64,000 nt of DNA from the NCBI GenBank assembly GCA_011009095.1, contig VTPC01091219.1, positions 107,870-171,869 on the forward strand. The letters run 5' to 3'. The notes under the pieces were generated by a model that searched no databases, was not told where the DNA came from, and worked only from the letters and a program-made list of their open reading frames with translations. This document shows, piece after piece, positions 1 through 10,200 of this stretch. Each line of letters begins with the position of its first letter. Position 1 is the stretch's first letter. The position numbers were made by a program, and so were the translations under genes. The stretch is from Ignelater luminosus (taxonomy: Eukaryota > Arthropoda > Insecta > Coleoptera > Elateridae).

Positions 1-1093
1 AAACTTTTTAAATTTGATGTTGGCTTTGCAAACAAATTTAAATGCCTTTCCTAAAGTAAATCCCAACGAAGAAGATGCAATTTTCTATGTAGAAACAGCG
101 CATAAAAACCAAAAAGAAGATTGTTGAGAGTTTCAGATATTTACTCTGAGAGAGCAATAATATTCCTCTGAATACATTATGAAATGATATGTAGGGTATC
201 TATAGTTTAATTTGCATATCAAATACAATTTATTGACTTTACTCTTGCAATTATGTCAGTCAGTTAGCAATCTAATTACAATAATGGAAGGGTAACGTGT
301 TGATTAACACTACAAATTATAAATTCTAAAACTTAATTATAATAAGTCAATATTTAGAATAACTCCCATTAACTAATTGTAATTTAATTGATGTATATTA
401 AATTTTGAGTCAATCTATCCTCATCGATACTGTAACAGTAACAATCAATCGCAGTAAATTAATTTCAATAGCACAATTACAGTTTTAGATTTAATTAAAT
501 TAACTGCAACAACAAAGTAATTATAATCGCAAACATGAAATATTCAAAATATATACATAAATCAATTCGAAATGTACTTTATTATTCATTATTTGACTAT
601 ATCAGTAATGGCATTTGGAATGTGTAATTAATTATTTAATTGCAGACGTATCCGGTTAATTTCATATTGAATTAAAACTAAGTGGCAGAGGATATACAGA
701 TGTAGCAGCACGCGTTTTCTGCATTTCCTGATTAACGAGGAATACCAAGGCACTTAAACATTATTGACAATGTTAGCTAATCAAACATCTTCACGTTTAT
801 CAGCAAAGAAAATTGTATAAAATCAAAATTTACTACGGTTCTATCCGGGAGAAAATGCAATAAAATATAAAAGTCGTAAAGGGCACATAAGGGTGGATTA
901 AAAAAGCTATACCACGAAAGGCAAACCAACTCGACGTGAAAATAGGAAGAAAAAGCAATATCATTTGCCATTTGTCCATATTACAGGAGGTATCGACACA
1001 GCAATGCTAACGCGGTTGTTTAGCGTGCTGCCTACGGCTCTACACGAGCGCAAACACAGAAATTGAAACCTTCAAGTTAAATATTTAATTTAA
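1..1093 (-). other. Downstream intron of the Bruno gene (partial)
   Basis: AT-rich DNA between the RRM1 donor and the window edge. No exon with the expected continuation of RRM1 (CCFVTF) appears in any minus frame, so the next exon is outside. The small minus ORF at 777-971 has no recognisable domain. About 640-770 is slightly less AT-rich than its surroundings and could be conserved noncoding sequence, but nothing specific can be named. Confidence 0.7.
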
Positions 1094-1099
1094 CCTTAC
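1094..1099 (-). promoter_or_regulatory. 5' splice donor after the RRM1 exon
   Basis: On the minus strand the exon ends AGCAAAG and the intron begins GTAAGG, a good match to the GTRAGT donor. The split falls after the first base of the Gly codon of SKG (phase 1), a natural exon boundary just before RNP1. Confidence 0.85.
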
Positions 1100-1332
1100 C
1101 TTTGCTGATGCCTGAGGTTTTATCACGCAGCACATTGATCGAATGTACGCGACCGTATTCCTCGAATAGCTGCTTCAAGTCGTTTTCGTCCATGGAACGC
1201 GGAACCTGACCCACAAACATTTTGATATTGTCAGGATCGGGCTGGTCCTGCTCCCCATTTGGACTATTGTTGGCATTTAACAGGTTGTTGTTATTGTGAT
1301 TACTGCTAATGTTGTTGTTGTTCATCGGTGAA
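1100..1332 (-). CDS. bru1/bru2: Bruno/CELF RNA-binding protein, internal exon with N-terminal half of RRM1
   Basis: Partial coding exon of a CELF/Bruno protein, a family that binds GU-rich RNA and controls alternative splicing, translation and mRNA decay in nucleus and cytoplasm. Read on the minus strand it gives an Asn-rich linker ([16 protein letters not shown]), an acidic spacer (EQDQPDPDN), then the start of RRM1: [10 protein letters not shown] (beta1, containing RNP2), [18 protein letters not shown] (helix 1 and beta2) and [13 protein letters not shown]. The exon ends after the first base of the Gly codon that opens RNP1 (KGCCFVTF in the family), so RNP1 and RRM2-3 must lie in exons beyond base 1. 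The upstream edge is an AG acceptor in phase 2. An in-frame ATG at 1325-1323 could start a short isoform, but the open phase fits an upstream coding exon at 63426. The sequence is closer to CELF1/2 (fly bru1/bru2) than to CELF3-6 (bru3), which have a different RRM1. Choosing between bru1 and bru2 needs a tree. Confidence 0.93.
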
Positions 1333-1359
1333 CTGAAAATGAAAAGCAAAACATTAGTA
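1333..1359 (-). promoter_or_regulatory. 3' splice acceptor and branch point of the RRM1 exon
   Basis: On the minus strand a TACTAAT branch-point heptamer (1359-1353, branch A about 21 nt from the exon) is followed by a pyrimidine-rich tract and TTTTCAG ending at 1333. Branch site, tract and AG are all close to consensus and well spaced, so this is a strong acceptor. Confidence 0.85.
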
Positions 1360-4169
1360 TGGTTTGGAAAGCTTGAAAATTATGTAAAAAAGCAAATACG
1401 CACAAAAATGTTTTTTAATCAAATTATTCTGTAAAAGCGAAATTAATTTTATGAAACTATATTTAGAATTTTAAATTATTCCTTTACTTTTTCCCCTAGT
1501 CCTGAAGGAATTTTCTTAAAAAGTTGAAACTTATTGATCCATACAAAATATGCAATTTTAGCTTAATAAAAAGATTATCCTAAAAAATTCCGAGTTCAAA
1601 ATTAATTAAGTATCGATTTGTTGTACGAAGTCCTTGTAACCAGTTCTTTTTCCGAAGGACATCAAAAGGGCGCACCCTCAAGGAAATAAGGACTATCATT
1701 TCGCGTTTTAATTTTTATAAAATCCAAGAGAGAGAAAGATGAAGGGGCTCTTTTGTTAATCGCCCGGTTGATCAGAATTTTCTCCATCCTTCTAAGCCTC
1801 TCTAAAATTCAGGAACGCACGAGCGGTTAATTAGTTTTTGGGCAACCGCGAAAGCCAAATAACGTTTTTAGTTAAAATCTCCCATAATTAAGAAATATAC
1901 ATCTCATCGCATTAATACCGGTTGCTTTGCTCGTATAATTAGGTGAAAAGGGATAAAGCGCGACAAAAAAGCGTAAAAAATATTTGAATTATAGGAGTTT
2001 CACTGTCCTTTTATTACTTTATTGCTCTAAAACAGGCAATTTTAAACAAAGTTTTAAGATGGGCGCCATAAAAAAGCAGAAAATTATGAGTTAGGGGCGT
2101 GCGACATTAACCCTTCTTAATTTCAGAGCCCGCTGGTGCGCTCCAACTCTAAGTGAGTAATATAAACTGTTATTTAGTATCTATATTCCAGACCCAGAGC
2201 AAAGTTACGTTCAAACGCAACGCATTTTTGCATTAAAAAAATAAAATGAGGGAACCCCGCGCGAAAAGATAATCGTAAAGTAAGTCGAATTAAAACCGAC
2301 AATTTTTGTTACCATTTTAAATCTTAAAGGAGTTTATCTTTTACATTTAATCCAGTTGAGGATTTAACAAGAGACATTCAATCCTTGAAAATTATAAAAA
2401 AAACGCCGCTTAAAAAATTTATTGGATAATTTAACTATATCTCTTTCTTTTTCTTTCCTATTGAAGAGGTAAGCATGATGTTTGTTTTTTGCCGTTTTAA
2501 TTTTTTTGTCTTAACTTGAGTTGCTAAGGGGTATTAAAATGTTATATTCCATTGCTGTTGGCTCATTTTTTTGCAAATTTTATACAACAATAATACAGAT
2601 GGATATCGGAGCTTTAATGCTACCGATTGCCTCAAGATAAACATGAAATACAGATTTAAGAAACTTTAAAAGAAAATTCTTTTAAAATGGTTTAGCGCTA
2701 GTCACAATATAATTTTTGTTTTTAAATAATAATGGGATTTTGGATAATAGATATGTTAATAGGTTAGGTATAATAAATTTGTGAGGGTACCACTCTGGAA
2801 ATATCTGAAAACACGTGTAGTAGTCAACGACGTTGATTCTCTTATGGTGTTATTACATGTTTGGTACTGAAATGTCAGAACATCGGCAGTATTTTCGGGT
2901 TCAATAATCAAAGTCTCCAACTAGACCCTAATTATAAAACTTAATTGTTAAAAATCTACTATAAACTCCACAAAACTTTCAAAAAGTTTATTTTTGTCGA
3001 ATTCTGATAATCATATGGATGATTCAAAAAGCAATGCAGCTAACATAAATCAGTTTTGACAGTTTTATGTTTGTCTGACTGTCAAAGTAAAATGTTATTT
3101 AACGTCATTGCTGTGATGAACTTGAAAAGATATCTATAAATTCGGTAGTTGGATAAATATCAAATTACAAAAGTCGAAAATTCACATCGAATTATACAGT
3201 TGTAGTTAATAAAGACTGACTTTTATTTATAAATAATTTTGAAAATTTCAATACCGAATGAAATCGGCTCAACTTCCAGTAGATCCAATATCTAGAAGGA
3301 GGCCGAAGAGTTTGAAGAACTTAAACTAAAGTAAATAAATGCAGTTATCCAACTTAATATCTGTATTCCAAATTACAAAGAATAGGTAAACTAACAATTC
3401 TATATCAACCTTGCTTTTATAAAAGATCGACAACTATGAAAGTTAATTCAAGTTTTACAATTTTTGTGAAAGCCTGAATTATCATAAAGAAGAAACTTAT
3501 TGTATGGTACATATGATACGTGCATGATTTTCTTGGAGTAGTATTTGACATAGTCTGGATAAGAGTACAGAAATTTCATAAAATGATAGTGCATTATCAT
3601 AGTTCAAAATCTATTGACCTAGACAAAGTCTTTATTTGACATTTAGTGACTGGTTACTGGAAAATCACAAACAAGGCATTGCAATAAGAGATTAGGCAAA
3701 CTTAAATCAACTTTTGCCAGTCAATATATCAAGCAGGACAACGAACAGAAAGAAAAATGTTTTATTAGCCAAAACTATTAAAATAAGAAAATATTTACAT
3801 GTGAAATGTAAAAAGCTAGATTACAAGTTGGGTTTTACGTTTACCCTACAATTATTCCTTTGTTGGTCTAAACATACAATAGGCAGAACGCGGATTGGCC
3901 ACACACTTCACGGAATCTAGTAATTCAAATAAATAACAGGCGGGCGGACACTTGCCAACATGAACTTTGATTATCTTCTCCGACATCCTTTAGTCTGACG
4001 AGTACGTCTTTTCACTAAGTGTCTTGTTCACCAACACATAAGCTGGGTACTGCATATCCCTTGTAACACTTGTGCTTCCAACCTCCACAACCAGTTAAAT
4101 TGCCAAAGTCGATCAATGCCATTAGCAGTACCTATGAACTGCAGAGAACAACTTACAGACCGGGTACTT
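1341..4169. other. Intronic DNA without recognised genes
   Basis: AT-rich. The part at about 1620-2320 is less AT-rich, with CG-containing words, and may be conserved noncoding sequence of the intron. From 2400 to 4169 I see no ORF with a recognisable domain; the plus ORF at 3714-3920 is Lys/Arg-rich without motif. Confidence 0.5.
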
Positions 4170-4995
4170 CTGGACGGTGCCACCGCTCTAGCATAGGATT
4201 TTTAAGAAAAAAAAGTGAACAGTGGCATATTCTAATATACAATCTGTTCTACGTCTAGTGCTACACAAAGAAGCTCTGCCAGTTCTTGAACCACCTACGG
4301 AATCGGATCATGAAGATTTTGGAAAGTCTTCGGATTCATGTAGTTTACATGATGCTGATTTCAGTGTTAATGTCAACCACACAAGGTTCTCCAAAATGAC
4401 TTAAAAAAATCTTGATTTTTCCTGAAATGAAAGAGAAATATTGGCGTCCAAATTGCAAAACATGGAGTACTCTTCCTTTCTATTTATCATGTAGATAAGG
4501 ACTATCTATGCTTTTTACAATGCAAGGCAAAAAGCGTAGTCTAAAAGCTGTTCTACTACACATTGAGAACGACCTTCTTTTCATTACAATCGGTTACTAC
4601 TACTACTACATTCTTATAAAGCAGACATTTTTTGACGTCAAACTTCTCCTAGTCAGTGTTAAGGGGCAAATTTGTGAGAATCACTACTTTATTAGGAAAA
4701 CTGCAAAGCGTGCAAAATCTCTTACTGATAGATACAAAAGTTTTACTTCTACTCTATAAAGATAGGGTTAATGAGAAAATTTATAGAAGCCATCAGCCAC
4801 ACAGCCAAAATGGATTAGCCTTTGGGAAAAAATTTCTTTTTGTTTGAGTGAAGCTATAAAAGCAAGAAAAGTGTCTTTGTTGGTTCTCGGATTTGATAAC
4901 TTTCTAAAGATAAACATTTGACAATAAGTGATGAAAATGCTGCATGGGAAAGTTCAAAAATGGTTTGTAAAAACAACTAAGAATCAGCACAGCGT
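4170..4995 (+). pseudogene. Relic of a repeat-borne protein family widespread in insects, superfamily unassigned
   Basis: Several plus-strand pieces, in shifting frames, match in order a protein family I recognise from many insect genomes as a multi-copy transposon-type ORF. They are YSNIQSVLRLVLHKEALPVL (near 4225), ILASKLQNMEYS (near 4440, after stops), KKRSLKAVLLHIEN (from about 4526), FFDVKLLLVSVKG (near 4630), and ENAAWESSKMVCKNN (near 4940). At least two frame changes and three stops separate them, so it is non-functional. No catalytic motif that would give the superfamily is visible. The relic stops about 15 bp before the Transib-like terminal repeat at 5011 and is not clearly resumed after 7250. 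Confidence 0.55.
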
Positions 4996-5010
4996 TTTCC
5001 AACTGGCGCA

Positions 5011-5040
5011 CACTGGAGCAAGGCATCTTAAAAGCTGACC
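5011..5040 (+). repeat. Left terminal inverted repeat of the Transib-like element
   Basis: Begins CACTGGAGCAAGGCATCTTA. Aligned to the reverse complement of 7221-7250 it matches at 21 of 30 positions without gaps, including CACTGG, GCAAG and the final CC. Confidence 0.65.
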
Positions 5041-5539
5041 ATAGATAAAAAATCAGGTAGCATATACACATTCATTTTTGTGATGATTCTATGCACAACT
5101 ACCCCATGCACAATAGAATGACATTTTATTGGCCGCAACCCCACCCTGATCCGCGTCAATATCCTCAGTTGAAGAAGTCACCTGTAGATACTACAGGTGC
5201 ATTGTTTTTGCTTCATTTGGAGCCTGTTTTTGTGCTGTGTTTGAGTCATAGTTTTGGTATAGTTGACAGTTTTGCTATGGAACCTTCAAGTTCAGGTATG
5301 TAGCAATATTTTATAAATTATAAACTTGATATATAATTTAATAAAAATGTTCCAAAGTAAAACGACCATTAAATGGTAGATTTTAATATAATTCTCTGAA
5401 ATATGGAGACTATTGGTTATGTTCCGAGACAGTCCGAGTTTAGATTTTTGGATTATTAAATTAATGGATGTTGACTCCATATTGTACAATTGTTTAATCT
5501 TTCTGCTAGTATTTGAGAGAATCTATTCCTGTGGCTGTG

Positions 5540-6900
5540 TTAAGTTACAATCACAGGCGTCTAGACTGTTGGAAGAAATTACCACACCAGTCCAACACGT
5601 GCGAGCAAGTACAGAACGGCTTATAAAAAGTCGCTTGAATCATAACAACGTAAGCCAGCTGAAAATGCTCTAGCTGTCTTGGTGAACGCTAAATTATTTC
5701 TCCATCAGCATGATATGATAAGGACGAGTGCCCCAGAAATATTTACTTTATATAAAACAGTTCAAGCTGTTATTCCAAAAACATAAACGTAACAGAGACT
5801 TCTGTTGACGTTACTTTACAAGCTTTACTTGACCATACTGTCGAATGCTTACTTCTAGCGGTGAAATTTGTCGTTCAGACACTTCGAAATGAAGAACTGA
5901 ACAAGCTTTGTTAATTACTAATTGGGGTTTGACGGCGCCTCGGGCCATAGTTCATACAAGCAAGCTTTCCATGATCCTAAAGCCAGTGATTCGGCTGTTT
6001 TCATTACATGTATTGTAGCGCTTTGCCTTATTTGTGCCGAAACAATTTTTTGGCAAAACCCACGTCCTGCCTTGCCAAGATAATGTCGGCCTTTAAAAAC
6101 TGAATTTGTAAAGGAGTACACCGAAGTTTCGACTACTGAAAAAACCCGAATAGATGATCAAATAGGAAACCTCAATAAAAGCAAGTCTGTAATCGAAGGA
6201 AAAGAGGTAGAAGTAAGCCACAATTTAGTCTTTGCAATGGTGGATGGTAAAGTGTGCAACGCGCTTACCAATACTACTTTGACACAAAAATGTTACGTTT
6301 GTGGCGCAACGTCCAAAAATGATTATGAGGGAATTATACTGAAAACTTGAAATTCGGTCTTGTCTTACAAATTGCCACTCCAGAAGTGGCAAGCTCGAGG
6401 AAGTGACAAAGAAATTGTTTTACAAAACAAAGCTCGTATTCAGAAAAAATTTAGAGAGAAATTTGGTTTGATAGTAGACAAATCCAAACCGGGATTCAGT
6501 AATACGAATGACGGCAATACCGCAAGACGTTTCTTCAAAATCGCGGAACTGTCAGCGGAAATTACAAAAATTGATTTAGACTTGATAAGAAAAATGCATA
6601 TCATTTTGATAGTGGTGTCTAGTGGACACGAAATAGATGTCAAAAAATGCACAGCATTCGCCCATAACACCGCGCGATATTTTGTCAAAAAGTATCCCTG
6701 GTATACCATGCCTCCAACATTACATAAATATTTCATAGATGGTACTGAAATATCATCTGCGTTACTTCCTATATGTTAGGACAACTGACGGAGGAGGCGC
6801 AAGAAGGGCGTAACAAGGATTTTAAGAGATATAGAGAACATAACCCGAAGAAATGTAGTCGGGAAAAAACCGTTGAAGACATATTTAATTTTTTTTGTTA
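5540..6900 (+). pseudogene. RAG1/Transib-like transposase, inactivated
   Basis: A cut-and-paste transposase of the RAG1/Transib type. Blocks in order: GFDGASGHSSYKQAF (from about 5925; compare RAG1 FDGS), WQNPRPALPR-stop-CRP (near 6060; compare RAG1 EPKPNS..CKP), MVDGKVCNALTNTT then CYVCGAT (near 6240-6310; a CxxC zinc ligand pair as in RAG1 CTLCDAT), LPLQKWQARG, NDGNTARRFF (compare RAG1 NGNFARK), WYTMPPTLHK, and after a frameshift EEAQEGRNKDFKRYRE (compare RAG1 SEGNESGNKLFRRFRK, whose second Glu is the catalytic E962; the matching Glu is kept). Lesions: stop at 6081-6083; a loss of roughly 45 bp plus frame change near 6358; a ~5-bp insertion near 6773 that ends the long open piece 6360-6779. 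The lost block around 6358 includes the usual LHAWIRFFE region. Confidence 0.65.
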
Positions 6901-7220
6901 AGCTCTGATCCTGTGATCACAAGCAAACGAAAGTTACAAAATAAAAAGTTGCAACACCTTCTAAAAGAGGCACTAGATTTGTTAAAATACCCAACCGTAC
7001 AGGCGATGATGTTGACTTAACTTCACATTCTGAAGATGAATTTTACCTTTAAGACTTATTATAAATTTTCCGCTGTGAAATGTTCATTTTTAAAACTTTA
7101 CATCATTATTTTAAAAGTAAATAAATATGTAAGTAAATGTCTGTCTTTTCTTAAACACTACTAATAAGTCCGCACAGGAATATACAACTTATAAATTTAA
7201 TCAAACAGTATTTCAGTTAA

Positions 7221-7250
7221 GGCCAACTTGGAGGGTATCTTGCCCCAGTG
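7221..7250 (-). repeat. Right terminal inverted repeat of the Transib-like element
   Basis: Its reverse complement begins CACTGGGGCAAGATACCCTC. It faces the left repeat in the expected orientation, about 330 bp after the end of the transposase relic. Confidence 0.65.
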
Positions 7251-10200
7251 TGCTACCAGAAGTTACTTTCAATTACTAAATGTAAATTATTTGCTTTGTG
7301 AGCATTGCTTCCCGCTGAGATATTTTGTTGTTGTCTCATTTGAACTAATGATGGTAGACAAGCCCTGATACAGAATAACAAAGTGAAAACACTTCTGTTC
7401 AAAACCTTCATGAGTGAGTCAAAAGCTGGACAAAACTCAAAACTTTATGTGGTTTTGAACGCACAGTTTCTAGTTTCAGCAAATCCTTAAGGATCAAAGT
7501 GAACTGTTGTATGGTCATTAAACCAGTCTTAATTAGGCGTACATCGTCTAAGTTAATGCTGGAATCCTTAGTAAAAAGAAAAGCAAGAAGACTGTTCCTC
7601 ATAGCAACCACGACATTGTCATAAGCAACTCAAAGTGTTTCTAAAAAAGAAAACAAGAATTGGTTTGCTCAACTTACTGATCGAAACCTTGGTTTAATGT
7701 ACTCGTACTCGTAAACCAAAGAAAAGATTTATTTCAGTCATCGAAATTTGTTAAAGCTAACAAAACAGTATTTTGTGTCTCAACAGCGTCCTAGTGACCT
7801 CTAACGTTGTCTTTGGAAACTATTCCAAAGCATACACAAACGAAAATTGCACCCAATCAAATTCTAGGCTATGGTGCATTTTTATGCAGATGCCAAGTAA
7901 TATTATTTATACAGTAAAAACTAGAAGGACAAAAAAACATATTTTCGTGAATAATAAATACTTTTTTTTCGGAAAAATATATTACATTATAATTTATAAA
8001 TATCTGATTTTCTTTTATTATCGAGCATGTCCAAATGAAATAATAGTGATAAACATCACAAAAATTTATGTTTATAGGCATTAAAATCTGAACGTGTTAC
8101 TAATATTATTTTTAATAGATGTTGAGCATCTAAAAGCAAATTGCAATAAAACAAAAGAAATACGACAAATAAAAGAAAAAAACAAATAAAAATTAATAAC
8201 TCAATATTTTCAAAAAGTCAAGCAGGAATTTGGAAGATGTCCAGTGGTTATTTTTATTTAGTTTACCCTATTTTTTCCCGATAGAAATAAAAACATCAAG
8301 TTCAAGGTAATTCTAAAACGGATGTCAAAAAATATTTTATTAAATTAAGTATTTTCCTCAAAATATTACAAGTTGAAGCTTTATCTCTTCGCGGTCATCT
8401 GATTCCATTTTAAAGAAGTTTGTAAATGTAAAAGTTGAAATGTTTACAATCTTGTAACATTTCCCTAACCTTTTGAACTTTTTCAACTCATTTTCCACCT
8501 TATCGCGTTAGACCAACACTTACAAAAACAATAATATGGTAATAAAAGAGGCACGCAATCTTTCGTTGATTTATTTTTTATTTCCTTGATCTTGAAATAG
8601 TTACCGTGGTCAGATGATTAAGGTATAATGTTGTTCGAATTACTGTTAATCACCATCAAAATCTTATCAGCCAAAACATATAATAAACCTAATAAATACT
8701 TTTGCCACAGTCTTTTTGGAAAGAAAAAAAAACAAACTTGTTAATTCTTCAACAAAACTATTATTAAAATACGTAACTTTAGTGTAATTGCTTCAACATG
8801 GTGTAAATTGATTCAGTCGAAGAAAATTTGGGGGACTCGAGATAAATCCAACCAATACAGAAAGTAACACATACAAGATTTCAACTCATTTGTTTGAAAC
8901 GTGACTTAAATTGCTAAAAAACTCAAACTGATTCGATTGGACAGTATTTGGAGTTTAAGGGATCCGATACGAACGTTATCAATACAGGAAGTAATACAGG
9001 AAAACTTGAGCTGACTTAATAAGATAATTTAAAGTCGATACAAATTCCGAAATGGAATATGCCCAGTGCAGACGTGTTTTTACATAAAATTCACTCACAA
9101 TCACAATTCTGTACAATAAAATTGCAGCTTTATGGAGGTTAAAAGAAATTGAAATAGAAAACTGTTTTATTTCTATTTGCAACATGGTTCCAGTCGAAAA
9201 ATGAAGTAAATATATATATTTTAGGTTCTCCATGAGAAGTTTAACCGAACTATTTAAATTCAAGTAGGAAAAAGGGAAAACATTATGTGCAGTACGGAAA
9301 TATGTTTTGTAACATACAGGGGTCATTCAAGAAGTGTGGAGAAACAGGTAACAAGTTAAATGGTTACGTTTGGTTGGATTTGTTTTCGAACATAAATAAA
9401 TCATAAAGAAAATTCCAAAACAATAATAAATGGGGGATTTATCTAGAACAGCATCTTTTAGAAAGATTCAGTTGTCGCTTTTTGATCAACAGGTGTGCAT
9501 AAGTATACACTTACAGATAGAGAATTGCGGGCCAAAAACTAAATGCTGCAAAGAAATCATCGATAAGACCAAAAGTTGCATCCCGATTAAAAAACATCAC
9601 TTCTAGTGGCAAGTACGATATGACGTAAAAGTTTATGAAAATCAACAAATGTAAGAAATTTCTTTTAATGAAAGGCTGGAGAGCAGACAATGACTGATTT
9701 CCGAGAAAAAGACCGTAAGGAAGTACAGAACAAGCACCCCGATTAGCTGCATTTGCAACTTGCTTCAATCAGTATCGATTTATGTTGTTAAATAACCGTC
9801 GATGGTTTGTTATCAATCCTACGTGTTCTTTGTCACAATTGTATTCATTAGGAATAGCAAAAAAGTAAAATCGACACAGAATTATATCAGTCTCTAGCAT
9901 AGTCTTGATCACTTAAAATCATCTGAAGACATCTTAAGGTAACTAGAAGCAGTTTAAGGTTTTTCGAAGCAGACTCGCGAGGCAAAACGTTTGCGGCAGT
10001 TAAAAATTCCCGTATAGTTTATCTACTGAAGTCATAGGGATTAATCATCAGAGTACGAACAAAATTCTGATATACCATAGAATTTTGTTAATGCTAGTAT
10101 ACCAAATTTGGAAGTCGTAAAATGAAGTCAACTGCAAATAAAATATTTTTATACCTGGTATGAAAAGACTTAGCTGAAAACGGGCGATTCTTACAATATT

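Larger units (their letters stand above)
5011..7250 (+). mobile_element. Defective RAG1/Transib-like DNA transposon with terminal inverted repeats
   Basis: A 2.24-kb element bounded by imperfect 30-bp inverted repeats and containing a broken RAG1-like transposase. The ends begin CACTGG, in line with the CAC starts of Transib elements and of V(D)J recombination signals. No convincing 5-bp target duplication is seen: the flanks read GCGCA on the left and TGCTA on the right. Either the duplication has decayed or the true ends lie 1-3 bp further out, since CACACTGG is shared by both ends. It is non-autonomous as it stands. Confidence 0.65.

Noticed and set aside
2121-2158. Possible 26-nt plus-strand microexon (TTTCAG ... 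GTGAGT)
   Set aside because: The polypyrimidine tract is weak and the unit is very short; such pairs occur by chance in 64 kb.
5006-7255. Target-site duplication for the Transib-like element
   Set aside because: GCGCA on the left and TGCTA on the right do not match, nor do the flanks if the ends are moved out by 2 bp.
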